NCBI RefSeq assembly: GCF_002896855.1 | Contig: NZ_CP021850.1 | Span: 769,665 to 833,664 of the forward strand | From: Clostridium thermosuccinogenes | GTDB taxonomy: Bacteria > Bacillota > Clostridia > Acetivibrionales > DSM-5807 | Direction: 5' to 3' | DNA: 64,000 bases | Shown: in pieces, positions 44,633 to 53,100 of the stretch | Position numbering within the stretch: position 1 is the stretch's first letter | Layout of the letters: each line of letters begins with the position of its first letter | Notes under the pieces: generated by a model | Seen by the model: the letters and a program-made list of their open reading frames with translations, nothing else | Databases searched by the model: none | Told to the model about the DNA's origin: nothing | Position numbers and translations under genes: made by a program

Positions 44633-46144
44633 ATGAGGAAAAAGTTTTTATTGTTTTTTCTGGCAATTGTTATGATTTTGTCAATCATGACAGGCTGCGG
44701 AGGAAGCAATGATGTTGTTCCTGAAGACAGCTCCGGACAGTCGGAAAGCACGACTAAAGACTCAGGAGACACAAAGGTTTCGGAAGATGACAATAAAGAG
44801 GATAAAAATGATGCCCGCTATGAAATAAGTGGTACTGTAAAGCTCGCCATAGAAGATGGTAAGTTCCCGATAATTGAACCGGTTGTTGAGAAGTTTAAAG
44901 AGCTTTATAAGAATATCAATGTTGAAGTTGATCGTTACACGGTAGGCACGGCAGAATATCTCACGGCAAATGCTTCTACCGGCACCATGCCGGATGTTGT
45001 GCTTGATGACGCAGGGCAATTGACCTATTATGCTTCCCAGGGCTGGCTATATCCCCTTGATGAGTTTATTGCAGGGGATCCAGATATTCAATATGTTCCG
45101 GAGAACATTCTGAAAAACTATACTTTTGGCGGCAAATTATATGCTCTCCCGTATAGGGCAAATTTTGAGACCATATTTTTGAATCTCGATTTGCTTGACC
45201 AGCTAAACCTGGATCATCCCGAATTGGACTGGACTCCCGAAGATTATGCCGAACTGTTGAAAGCGGCAACTACCAATGAATACTCCGGAACTGAAATTCT
45301 CTGGGGAATGGATGAGAGTTTTGCAGGCTCTATGAGCAAAAATTATGGCAAATATGCTTATGACTTTGATACCCAAACCTACATGTTAACCGATACATGG
45401 GTCAAAGGCGTCAACCTCATGAGGGAAATGCGCGAGTATCCGGGGCTTGAGGCATGGACACTTAGAAACTCAGGAGTCAACGGGGATACCAACGACTATA
45501 TAAAAAAGTTTGGAGAAGGAAATACCGATGATCTCCACATGGCGTTTAAAATGGGGAAGATCTTGAGCGACCCAAGGGGAACATGGGATGTGGCATGGCT
45601 CAGAGACTTGAAGTTTGAATGGGAGTTGTGGCCGTTTCCCCAAGGAGAACAGGGACATTTGCCCATGCATATCGACCATAACTTTATGATTTCCTCATGC
45701 AAAGACCCTCAAGCCGCTTTTGAGTTTATAAGGTTCTTCTCCTACAGTCCTGAAGGAAACATAGCAAGGCTTGATCAATATGAAGATGAAAACAGGGATG
45801 ATGAGATCACTAAAGATCTGTTTTATATACCGGTTACCAATCATCCTGATGTGAGCGAAAAGTTTAAAGCGCTGCCCAATGTTACGGAGGGCATAGCCTA
45901 TATGTATGACAACATAAAGAATTCCTTCAGGAGCGATTTGTCAAAGATAATACCTAATTACGACCAGGTCAACAATGAGTATTTGAGCCCGAGAGGAAAT
46001 GAGGTGCGCGACGGTATTGCCGATGCGGCTTCTGTAGCTGCCGAGCTTCAAGATGTGGCTTCAAAGGCTCAGCAGGCATATTGGAAGGAGTTTGAAGATA
46101 TACTGAAGAAAGTTCAGGAGGAGTTTGACAGCAAGCATAAGTAG
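44633..46144 (+). CDS. Sugar ABC transporter solute-binding lipoprotein
   Basis: A 503-residue family 1 extracellular solute-binding protein. The signal peptide ends in the lipobox IMTGC, then a Ser/Asp/Glu-rich linker (about 22-55). The binding domain follows: ISGTVKLAIEDGKFPIIEPV, YLTANASTGTMPDVVLDDAG, NYTFGGKLYALPYRANFETI, LDWTPEDYAELLKAAT. It presumably delivers isomaltooligosaccharides to one of the two permease pairs downstream. The start ATG 44633 follows GGGAGG. It is bracketed by two stem-loops, the usual arrangement for over-expressing a binding protein relative to membrane subunits. Confidence 0.92.
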   Translation: MRKKFLLFFLAIVMILSIMTGCGGSNDVVPEDSSGQSESTTKDSGDTKVSEDDNKEDKNDARYEISGTVKLAIEDGKFPIIEPVVEKFKELYKNINVEVDRYTVGTAEYLTANASTGTMPDVVLDDAGQLTYYASQGWLYPLDEFIAGDPDIQYVPENILKNYTFGGKLYALPYRANFETIFLNLDLLDQLNLDHPELDWTPEDYAELLKAATTNEYSGTEILWGMDESFAGSMSKNYGKYAYDFDTQTYMLTDTWVKGVNLMREMREYPGLEAWTLRNSGVNGDTNDYIKKFGEGNTDDLHMAFKMGKILSDPRGTWDVAWLRDLKFEWELWPFPQGEQGHLPMHIDHNFMISSCKDPQAAFEFIRFFSYSPEGNIARLDQYEDENRDDEITKDLFYIPVTNHPDVSEKFKALPNVTEGIAYMYDNIKNSFRSDLSKIIPNYDQVNNEYLSPRGNEVRDGIADAASVAAELQDVASKAQQAYWKEFEDILKKVQEEFDSKHK

Positions 46145-46155
46145 TTGAAGCTGTG

Positions 46156-46195
46156 AAGGTATGGGGGTACTTGCACTCGTCCCCCATACCTTTAT
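46156..46195 (+). terminator. Strong stem-loop after the solute-binding gene
   Basis: AAGGTATGGGGG (46156-46167) pairs perfectly with CCCCCATACCTT (46181-46192). The T run is short (TTTATA), so this looks like a leaky terminator or an mRNA-stabilising hairpin before the next gene. Confidence 0.75.
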
Positions 46196-46289
46196 AAAGG
46201 CCTATGATGAGTTTTTGTCTTTTTTTGATTTCATTACCCATCTGTAATTTTTTTATTGCGTTTTATATTTTTGTGGGGTGTTTGATCCG

Positions 46290-49214
46290 ATGAAAGTTTC
46301 AGGAAAGATAACGGCCGTAATTTTAATATGCGCTTTGGCAATAGGCTCTACCAATGTCATCGCCAACTATGAACAGCAATACGAGCCCCAAGAGGTGCAA
46401 AGGGATGTAAGCTTTGCGGCTTCGAGGTGGACGGCACCGGATGGATCAGGGCCGATACAGGAAATTGCTCTGCAAAAAGCCAAGATTAACGGTGAAGAGA
46501 TTAGAATTAGCGATGAAGGGCTTTTTCTTAAAAAGGATGATTTTCTGACCTTTGATATAAACATCGCTAAAAGCGGCGTATACAACCTGGTTTTGGAGTA
46601 CAAGCCCAAAAATGCCAGGGTTATGGACAGCATGCTTACTGTAAAGATTGACGGTATGGAGTATATAGCATCCATTCCTCTCCTATGGGGTGACGCTCAG
46701 TATGAATACAAGAAGGATGCTTATGGAAACGAGCTTTCTCCCGAACAGGTAAGCATAGAAGCGTACATACGGAATCCTATAATAGATCATTCCAGGCCTG
46801 GCAAGCCATACCTGGACTTATCCCTTGAAGAAGGTTTCCACACCGTTGAATTAACGAGCACTGTACAGGATCTTGTTATAAAGGATATAAGCCTTGTGGA
46901 AAAGCAAAGCAAGAAGTCTTATGATGAGTACATGGCGGATATTGGGGAAAAAGGTGATTCCGGAGAAGGTCTTGTGATCATTGAAGCAGAAAAATATACA
47001 GCAAAATCAGATCCCTTTATCCGGGGCAAAGGAATAAAGAATCCGGCATTGTACCCTTATAACACATATAAAAGGCTGATAAACACAATAGACGACAATT
47101 CGTGGTCGCAAGCAGGACAGAAAATTATCTGGGAATTTGAAGTGGAAAACGACGGCTTTTACAATATCGCCTTCAGATATTCCCAATATTCGGAAGTTAG
47201 CAAAACGAGTTTCAGAACGATAGAAATAGATGGCAGGACTCCTTATACCGACTTGGAAAATGTCTCCTTTGCCAATACGGGCTTATATGAATATAAAAAC
47301 TATACGTTAACCTCGGAGGATGGAAAACCGCTGACCGTCTATCTTGAAAAAGGAAGGCACACCCTTGCCATGAGGGCGGAAATTGGCCCTCTGGAGGAAT
47401 GTTACTTTGATTTGATTGAAACAATGGATAAAATAAGCAGCGTGGGCATGGCGCTAAAAAAACTGACTGCCGGCACCAACGATGAGAATCGGACATGGGA
47501 TATGAGCGTCTATCTTCCGGAGGCTGTGCCGGAGCTTGAGAAATGTGCGGAGAGAATTGATGCCATATATAAGAAGCTCTGGGACATAGGAGGAAGGGAA
47601 CCGGTGTATGCCAACAACCTGGTATATGCTGCTGAGACGCTGAGAAAGCTCACAAAAGTGCCGAGAACCTTGCCCAATAAGACCAACATGCTGAACGAAG
47701 GGGATAATTCCGTAAATCATACGCTGGGTAGTGTTTTGTCCAAGCTTATAAAGCAGCCCTTGAGCCTTGACAGGATTTATATTTATAACACTAAAGAATT
47801 GCCTCCTGATAAGGTTTCATTTTTCCGATATGCCTGGGAGTCGGTAAAATCCTTTTTCCATTCCTTTTTACCCAGTGCGGCTGCGGACAATTATGCGGCG
47901 ACTTACGAAAAGAACAGCAAGGAAGTTCAAGTTTGGATAAACAGGCCGGTCCAATATGTTGAGGTTTTACAGCAGATAGTCGATTCGGACTATAATTCCA
48001 AGTATGGCACCAACATACGGCTTTCCATAATGCCCAATGAGCAGAAGCTAATCCTTGCCAATGCGTCCGGGACAAACCCCGATGTGGTTCTTGGCGTGAA
48101 TTACTGGAATATCTTTGATTTTGCAATAAGAGGTGCAGCCAAAAACCTGCTGGAATTTGATGACTTTTTAGAATTCTACAACGGGCAGTATAATCTGGAA
48201 GCTTTAGTGCCGCTGTGCTACAACGATAATGTTTATGGGGCGGTGGAAACTCAGGATTTCTATGTTTTATTCTACCGCAAGGACATCTTGGAAAATCTGG
48301 GGCTGGCTGTGCCGGATACCTGGGATGATGTAAAGACCATGATGCCCCAGCTTTTACAGTATTCCATGAATTTCAATATTCCTCTGGCAAATAGCCTTGG
48401 ATTCAAGCCTTTCAGCACCACTTCCCCCTTTATATACCAAAACAAAGGGGATTACTATTCGGATGACGGGTTTAGCACTGCTATTGATACCGAGAACTCT
48501 ATAGAAGGTTTTACAGAAATGACGGAGATGTTTAAAATCTATGCTGCCCGACAACATGTGCCGAATTTTTATAACAGCTTCAGGTACGGCGAGGTACCGA
48601 TAGGAATTGGCAATTTCTCAACATATATACAGCTTCAGGTGGCGGCTCCGGAGCTTACGGGATTGTGGGATATAGCTCCTGTGCCTGGTGAGAGGCAGGA
48701 TGATGGGAGCATCTTGAGATATCAAACGGCCGACAGCACCGCCTGCATGATATTTGAGGATACTAAAAAGGCGGATGAGGCTTACAGGTTTTTAAAATGG
48801 TGGCTGTCCAAGGAAACCCAGCTTAAGTATGCCTATACCCTTCAAAGCACCTTCGGGCCGGAATTCAGATGGAATACGGCCAATTTGGAGGCTTTCCGGG
48901 AGCTTCCGTATCCGGAAGAGCACATGAAGGTTATCCTTGAGCAGTGGGAAAACCAGAAGGAATGCCCAAGACATCCGGCAGGATATATGGTGGAAAGGGA
49001 AGTCAGCAATGTATGGAATAATGTTGTAGCAAACCATAAAGAACTGATAGAGTCCATCGATAAAGCAGCTTTGAACTCCAACAGGGAAATCATCAGAAAG
49101 CTATCGGAGTTCGGATTCTGTGATAAGGACGGTAACATTATCAAAGACTACTCTGTCCAAACAATAGAAAAGCTGCGAAAAAAATTGGGAAATGAGAGGG
49201 GATCAAATGATTAA
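46290..49214 (+). CDS. Giant solute-binding protein with N-terminal carbohydrate-binding-like domains
   Basis: A 974-residue exported protein, about twice the length of a usual solute-binding protein. A signal-like segment (MKVSGKITAVILICALAIG) has no lipobox cysteine. Region 1 (about 40-200) and region 2 (about 220-380) each look like a galactose-binding/CBM6-35-type beta-sandwich (KSGVYNLVLEYKPKNARVMD, DLSLEEGFHTVELTSTVQDL; FEVENDGFYNIAFRYSQYSE, VYLEKGRHTLAMRAEIGPL). A helical region follows, then a family 1 solute-binding domain (about 545-950: LANASGTNPDVVLGVNYWNI, VYGAVETQDFYVLFYRKDIL). The fusion suggests binding of a polymer or long oligosaccharide at the membrane. The ATG at 46290 has GGGGTG upstream. 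The stop overlaps the next permease gene by 8 bases. Confidence 0.85.
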   Translation: MKVSGKITAVILICALAIGSTNVIANYEQQYEPQEVQRDVSFAASRWTAPDGSGPIQEIALQKAKINGEEIRISDEGLFLKKDDFLTFDINIAKSGVYNLVLEYKPKNARVMDSMLTVKIDGMEYIASIPLLWGDAQYEYKKDAYGNELSPEQVSIEAYIRNPIIDHSRPGKPYLDLSLEEGFHTVELTSTVQDLVIKDISLVEKQSKKSYDEYMADIGEKGDSGEGLVIIEAEKYTAKSDPFIRGKGIKNPALYPYNTYKRLINTIDDNSWSQAGQKIIWEFEVENDGFYNIAFRYSQYSEVSKTSFRTIEIDGRTPYTDLENVSFANTGLYEYKNYTLTSEDGKPLTVYLEKGRHTLAMRAEIGPLEECYFDLIETMDKISSVGMALKKLTAGTNDENRTWDMSVYLPEAVPELEKCAERIDAIYKKLWDIGGREPVYANNLVYAAETLRKLTKVPRTLPNKTNMLNEGDNSVNHTLGSVLSKLIKQPLSLDRIYIYNTKELPPDKVSFFRYAWESVKSFFHSFLPSAAADNYAATYEKNSKEVQVWINRPVQYVEVLQQIVDSDYNSKYGTNIRLSIMPNEQKLILANASGTNPDVVLGVNYWNIFDFAIRGAAKNLLEFDDFLEFYNGQYNLEALVPLCYNDNVYGAVETQDFYVLFYRKDILENLGLAVPDTWDDVKTMMPQLLQYSMNFNIPLANSLGFKPFSTTSPFIYQNKGDYYSDDGFSTAIDTENSIEGFTEMTEMFKIYAARQHVPNFYNSFRYGEVPIGIGNFSTYIQLQVAAPELTGLWDIAPVPGERQDDGSILRYQTADSTACMIFEDTKKADEAYRFLKWWLSKETQLKYAYTLQSTFGPEFRWNTANLEAFRELPYPEEHMKVILEQWENQKECPRHPAGYMVEREVSNVWNNVVANHKELIESIDKAALNSNREIIRKLSEFGFCDKDGNIIKDYSVQTIEKLRKKLGNERGSND

Positions 49215-50103
49215 AAGATATCTGGACAAATATTCCACGGCAGTGCTGCTATTTCCTTATATAACCCTTTTCATCATTTTTATTGTCATCCCTGTTGTGG
49301 CTGCCGTGGGGCTGTCCTTCACATATTTCAATACGATTGAATGGCCTAAGTTCATAGGCTTGGACAATTACATCAATCTGTTTACAAAAGATGAAGTCTT
49401 CATGCAAAAGGTGGTGCCCAACACAATAGTATATTCCATATTTGTGGGCATAGGTGGCTATCTGCTGTCGTTTTTTCTGGCATGGTCTTTGTCACAGATC
49501 TCCAAGCTTCCCCGGACCATTCTGGCCATTATAATATATTCGCCATCCATGACGGGCGGAGTGCTGCTGACAACTGTTTGGAGCGTTATCTTTAATGGTG
49601 ATAAAAGTGGCTATCTGAACTATATACTGCTTAAGTTCAATGTGATAAAAGAGCCTGTGCTTTGGCTCCAGTCCGATAAGTACCTTTTGGTCATCATGAT
49701 TATAGTCACGTTGTGGAGCAGCATGGGAGTAGGGTTTCTTGCAATACTTGCCGGTATTTTGAACATAAATGAAGAATTATATGAAGCTGCTTACATAGAT
49801 GGCGTTAAAAACCGTTTCCAGGAAATAATCTACGTCACCATACCTTCTGCCAAACCACAAATGCTTTTCGGAGCGGTTATGGCACTGGTCAACACATTTC
49901 AGAGCAGTGGCATCGGGGTTGCTCTTTCCGGCGCGAATCCTACTCCCAATTATGCCGGACAATTAATAGTTACCCATATAGAGGACTACGGATTTATCCG
50001 TTATGAGATGGGATATGCGGCTGCCATATCCGTCGTTTTACTGATTATAATAAGGTTTTCTTCCGTAGGGGCACAAAAGCTTTTCGGAAATTCTGATTAT
50101 TAA
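49207..50103 (+). CDS. Sugar ABC transporter permease (MalF type), pair 1
   Basis: A 298-residue inner-membrane permease with six hydrophobic segments, of the binding-protein-dependent transport family. It starts YSTAVLLFPYITLFIIFIVI and has the EAA loop NINEELYEAAYIDGVKNRFQ that contacts the ATPase. The ATG at 49207 lies inside the end of the preceding gene and follows GAGAGGGG, indicating coupling. It forms a pair with the next permease. Confidence 0.92.
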   Translation: MIKRYLDKYSTAVLLFPYITLFIIFIVIPVVAAVGLSFTYFNTIEWPKFIGLDNYINLFTKDEVFMQKVVPNTIVYSIFVGIGGYLLSFFLAWSLSQISKLPRTILAIIIYSPSMTGGVLLTTVWSVIFNGDKSGYLNYILLKFNVIKEPVLWLQSDKYLLVIMIIVTLWSSMGVGFLAILAGILNINEELYEAAYIDGVKNRFQEIIYVTIPSAKPQMLFGAVMALVNTFQSSGIGVALSGANPTPNYAGQLIVTHIEDYGFIRYEMGYAAAISVVLLIIIRFSSVGAQKLFGNSDY

Positions 50104-50123
50104 AGGAGAGGGATGGGCTTACG

Positions 50124-51026
50124 ATGAATGGTGTTAGAAGAAAAAAACGGACATCTGTCCTCCGGGGGAGCGGAATCAACCCTAAAGGCTTTCACAGAAG
50201 CCAATTGAAGTTTTATGCTTACCTTATGCCCATAGCTGCATTTATGATGCTGCCTATAGTCTTTATTACAATTAGTGCCTTTAAACCGATAGAGGAGCTT
50301 TTTGCATATCCTCCTAGATTTTATGTAAAGCGGCCTACACTTAACAACTTCATCATGCTTTTGGGGCTTTCGTCCAATACCAATATTCCGGCTTCCCGAT
50401 ACCTTTTCAACAGCATTGCGTCCACGGCGGTGGTGGTACTCCTCAATTTGATTATTACATCCTCGGCGGGATATGTTTTTTCAAAAAAGAAATTTAAGCA
50501 CAAAGAGCTGCTTTTCAACATCAACACCTTAGCGCTCATGTTTGTTCCTGTGGCAGTAGGCATACCGAGGTACTTTATAATAGTGTATACAGGCCTTTTG
50601 AATAGCTTCATGGCTCATATCATACCGGTTCTGGCCATGCCGGTGGGGTTGTTTCTGGTAAAGCAGTTTATCGACCAGATTCCCGACTCCATCATTGAGT
50701 CAGCGGCCATAGAAGGAGCCAGCAGTTACCGCATATTGGGAAGCATAGTGATACCAATGATTAAACCGGCGCTTTCCACTGTTGCTATACTGTCTTTCCA
50801 GGCATCATGGAATTCAGTTGAGGCTTCAACCATGTATATCAATAATGAAACTTTAAAAAACTTCGCCTTTTATATGTCAACCCTTTCAAATTCCACGGGA
50901 AATATCGTGGCAGGCCAGGGTGTAAGCGCTGCTGCTTCTCTTATTATGTTTCTTCCTAATCTGATAATATTCATAGTGCTCCAGTCCAGAGTGATGAATA
51001 CCATGGCTCATTCGGGGCTTAAATAG
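50124..51026 (+). CDS. Sugar ABC transporter permease (MalG type), pair 1
   Basis: A 300-residue permease with six hydrophobic segments. MalG-type features are KFYAYLMPIAAFMMLPIVFI and TISAFKPIEELFAYPPRFYV at the N-terminus, and the EAA motif IPDSIIESAAIEGASSYRIL. It follows its partner by 20 bp. No ABC ATPase gene is found in the locus, so a shared MsmK/UgpC-type ATPase encoded elsewhere is expected (family knowledge plus absence here). Confidence 0.92.
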   Translation: MNGVRRKKRTSVLRGSGINPKGFHRSQLKFYAYLMPIAAFMMLPIVFITISAFKPIEELFAYPPRFYVKRPTLNNFIMLLGLSSNTNIPASRYLFNSIASTAVVVLLNLIITSSAGYVFSKKKFKHKELLFNINTLALMFVPVAVGIPRYFIIVYTGLLNSFMAHIIPVLAMPVGLFLVKQFIDQIPDSIIESAAIEGASSYRILGSIVIPMIKPALSTVAILSFQASWNSVEASTMYINNETLKNFAFYMSTLSNSTGNIVAGQGVSAAASLIMFLPNLIIFIVLQSRVMNTMAHSGLK

Positions 51027-51039
51027 GAGGAGGTTGCCA

Positions 51040-53100
51040 ATGGTAAAGAAAATAGTGCTGTTTCTTTTTGCCTTCAGCATTCTATGCTCAAACGTCTATG
51101 CCAGTGAAAATACCACTTACACCTACACCATTTCGGTGGACGGAGAATGGATAAGGACGCAGGACGCTTACATGCCGGGATCTATATATTTGAAGGGCAA
51201 GGGGTTAAAGAATCCTGAAGACCTGTTTATACGCAACGGGCTTATATATGTTGCCGATACGGGGGGCGGCAGAATTGCCATTTACAACCCTGAAGACGAT
51301 TCGATAAGATTCGTGGGTGAGGGAGAGCTCAATTCGCCTACGGGGATTTTTGTCACCGATGACGGCACAATGTACATAGCCGATTATGGTGCAGAATGCG
51401 TGACAGTCCTCTCGCCCGAAGGCAACGTCCTGATGAGGATTGGTCGCCCTGACAGCCATCTTTTCAGTCAGCGAAGCAGGTATAAGCCCAGGAATGTGGT
51501 GCTGACTTCCGGGGGCAACATTTTTGTGGTTGGCGAGGGAGCTTATGAAGGATTGATGCAGTTTAACAGCAAAGGAGAATTCTTGGGTTATTTCGCTGCC
51601 AATAAGAGGGAAAAGACTTTATTGGAGATAGTGCAGGATATTATTTTTACTGAGGAACAGAAGGAAAGGATATTTACCCGCATTCCCCGGGCGATACAGA
51701 ACATTGACATATCGGACAGGGATCTGATTTACAGCGTAACCCAGGATGCAGGAATCTCTTTTGCCTGGAGGGCAGCGGAAGAATCTACCGACAATAATGT
51801 CAAAATGCACAATATGGCCGGAATAGATATTCTGAGAAAAGAAGGCACAATGGTGGATGAGTGGAATTTCGTGGATATTGCCGCAGGTCCCTATGGAAAC
51901 TGCTATGCTCTTACCTTTACAGGACTGATTTATGAGTATGACAGATCGGGCAACCTCATATTCTCCTTTGGAGGACGTGCGGTTTCCAGTGAAAGGACCG
52001 GATTGTTCACCGCGGCTTCGGCCATTGATATTGATGATAATGGTTTTATATATGTTTTGGATAAAGAGCGGGCTCTCATACAGATGTTTTATCCTACGGA
52101 GTTTTCAATGAGGACCCACAAGGCGATCCATTATCTTGAAAAAGGGAATTACAAGGAAAGCGGAGAGATCTGGAATGAGCTTTTAAGACTAAATGGCATG
52201 TCCAGGATTGCTCACCTCGGCTATGGGAAAACCCTCTTTCATCAGCAAAAGTATGATGAAGCATGCAAGCATTTTAAGCTGGCCAATGAAAAGACAGGAT
52301 ATTCCGAGGCTTTCTGGGAAATACGAAATGACTGGATTAACCGCAATATAGGCATTATATTGATGCTGACCATTGTTATGTACGTCTTGTGGAAAGCGCT
52401 TAAATATATGGATCGGGAATATGGTTTTTTTGAAGGCATACGAAGCTTCTGCCGCAATATTCGTGCTTCAAAGAGTATTGTCAGCGATGTGCTGTACCTT
52501 AAGAACCTGATAAGGCATCCCATTGACAGCTATTATTATCTGCGGCGCGGGGAGAGGGGCTCCTTGGCATCGGCTACAATCATTTATATCATGGCGTTCC
52601 TGGTATTTGTATGGGATATGTTGTTCAGAGGCTTCACTTTCAATCATGCTCGGGCGGAAGACACCCCTATACTGCTGGTAGCTGCATTGTTTTTTGTGCC
52701 ATGTGCCTTATGGGTAACAGGCAACTATATGGTAAGCTCCATAAACGAAGGGGAAGGTTCGTTAAGAAATGTATATATAGGCACTGCTTATGCCCTTGCC
52801 CCCTATATTATTTTCGTGCCGTTCATTCTGGCAGCAACCCATGTACTGACTCTTAATGAAGCGTTTATAATTAATTTTTCCTGGCTGTTCTTTGTTTGCT
52901 GGTCAGGGGTGATTTTATTCATAGGAATCATGGAGATTCACAATCTCATCATAAGAGAGGCTGTCAAGAATATATTGCTCACGCTGTTTTTTATGATTAT
53001 TGCGGTGGTTGCCTTTGCAATGCTCTACCTTATATGGGGCCAGGTGGCTAACTTCGTCAATACTGTATTGGGAGAGGTGAAATATCGTGTGCTCTACTAA
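51040..53100 (+). CDS. NHL-TPR-Yip1-like membrane protein
   Basis: A 686-residue protein of unusual build. A signal peptide (KKIVLFLFAFSILCSNVYA) leads to an extracellular beta-propeller of NHL-type repeats (about 45-340: IYVADTGGGRIAIYNPEDDS, NSPTGIFVTDDGTMYIADYG, FIYVLDKERALIQMFYPTEF). A TPR-like segment (about 350-425: KGNYKESGEIWNELLRLNGM, LGYGKTLFHQQKYDEACKHF) ends in a transmembrane helix (IGIILMLTIVMYVLWKAL). A cytoplasmic stretch follows, then a C-terminal Yip1-like domain with about five membrane helices (SATIIYIMAFLVFVWDMLFR on). It sits between the two permease pairs, so it may be an accessory of the importer or a surface sensor; function unknown. AGGAGG precedes ATG 51040, and the stop overlaps the next start by 14 bases. 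Confidence 0.8.
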   Translation: MVKKIVLFLFAFSILCSNVYASENTTYTYTISVDGEWIRTQDAYMPGSIYLKGKGLKNPEDLFIRNGLIYVADTGGGRIAIYNPEDDSIRFVGEGELNSPTGIFVTDDGTMYIADYGAECVTVLSPEGNVLMRIGRPDSHLFSQRSRYKPRNVVLTSGGNIFVVGEGAYEGLMQFNSKGEFLGYFAANKREKTLLEIVQDIIFTEEQKERIFTRIPRAIQNIDISDRDLIYSVTQDAGISFAWRAAEESTDNNVKMHNMAGIDILRKEGTMVDEWNFVDIAAGPYGNCYALTFTGLIYEYDRSGNLIFSFGGRAVSSERTGLFTAASAIDIDDNGFIYVLDKERALIQMFYPTEFSMRTHKAIHYLEKGNYKESGEIWNELLRLNGMSRIAHLGYGKTLFHQQKYDEACKHFKLANEKTGYSEAFWEIRNDWINRNIGIILMLTIVMYVLWKALKYMDREYGFFEGIRSFCRNIRASKSIVSDVLYLKNLIRHPIDSYYYLRRGERGSLASATIIYIMAFLVFVWDMLFRGFTFNHARAEDTPILLVAALFFVPCALWVTGNYMVSSINEGEGSLRNVYIGTAYALAPYIIFVPFILAATHVLTLNEAFIINFSWLFFVCWSGVILFIGIMEIHNLIIREAVKNILLTLFFMIIAVVAFAMLYLIWGQVANFVNTVLGEVKYRVLY

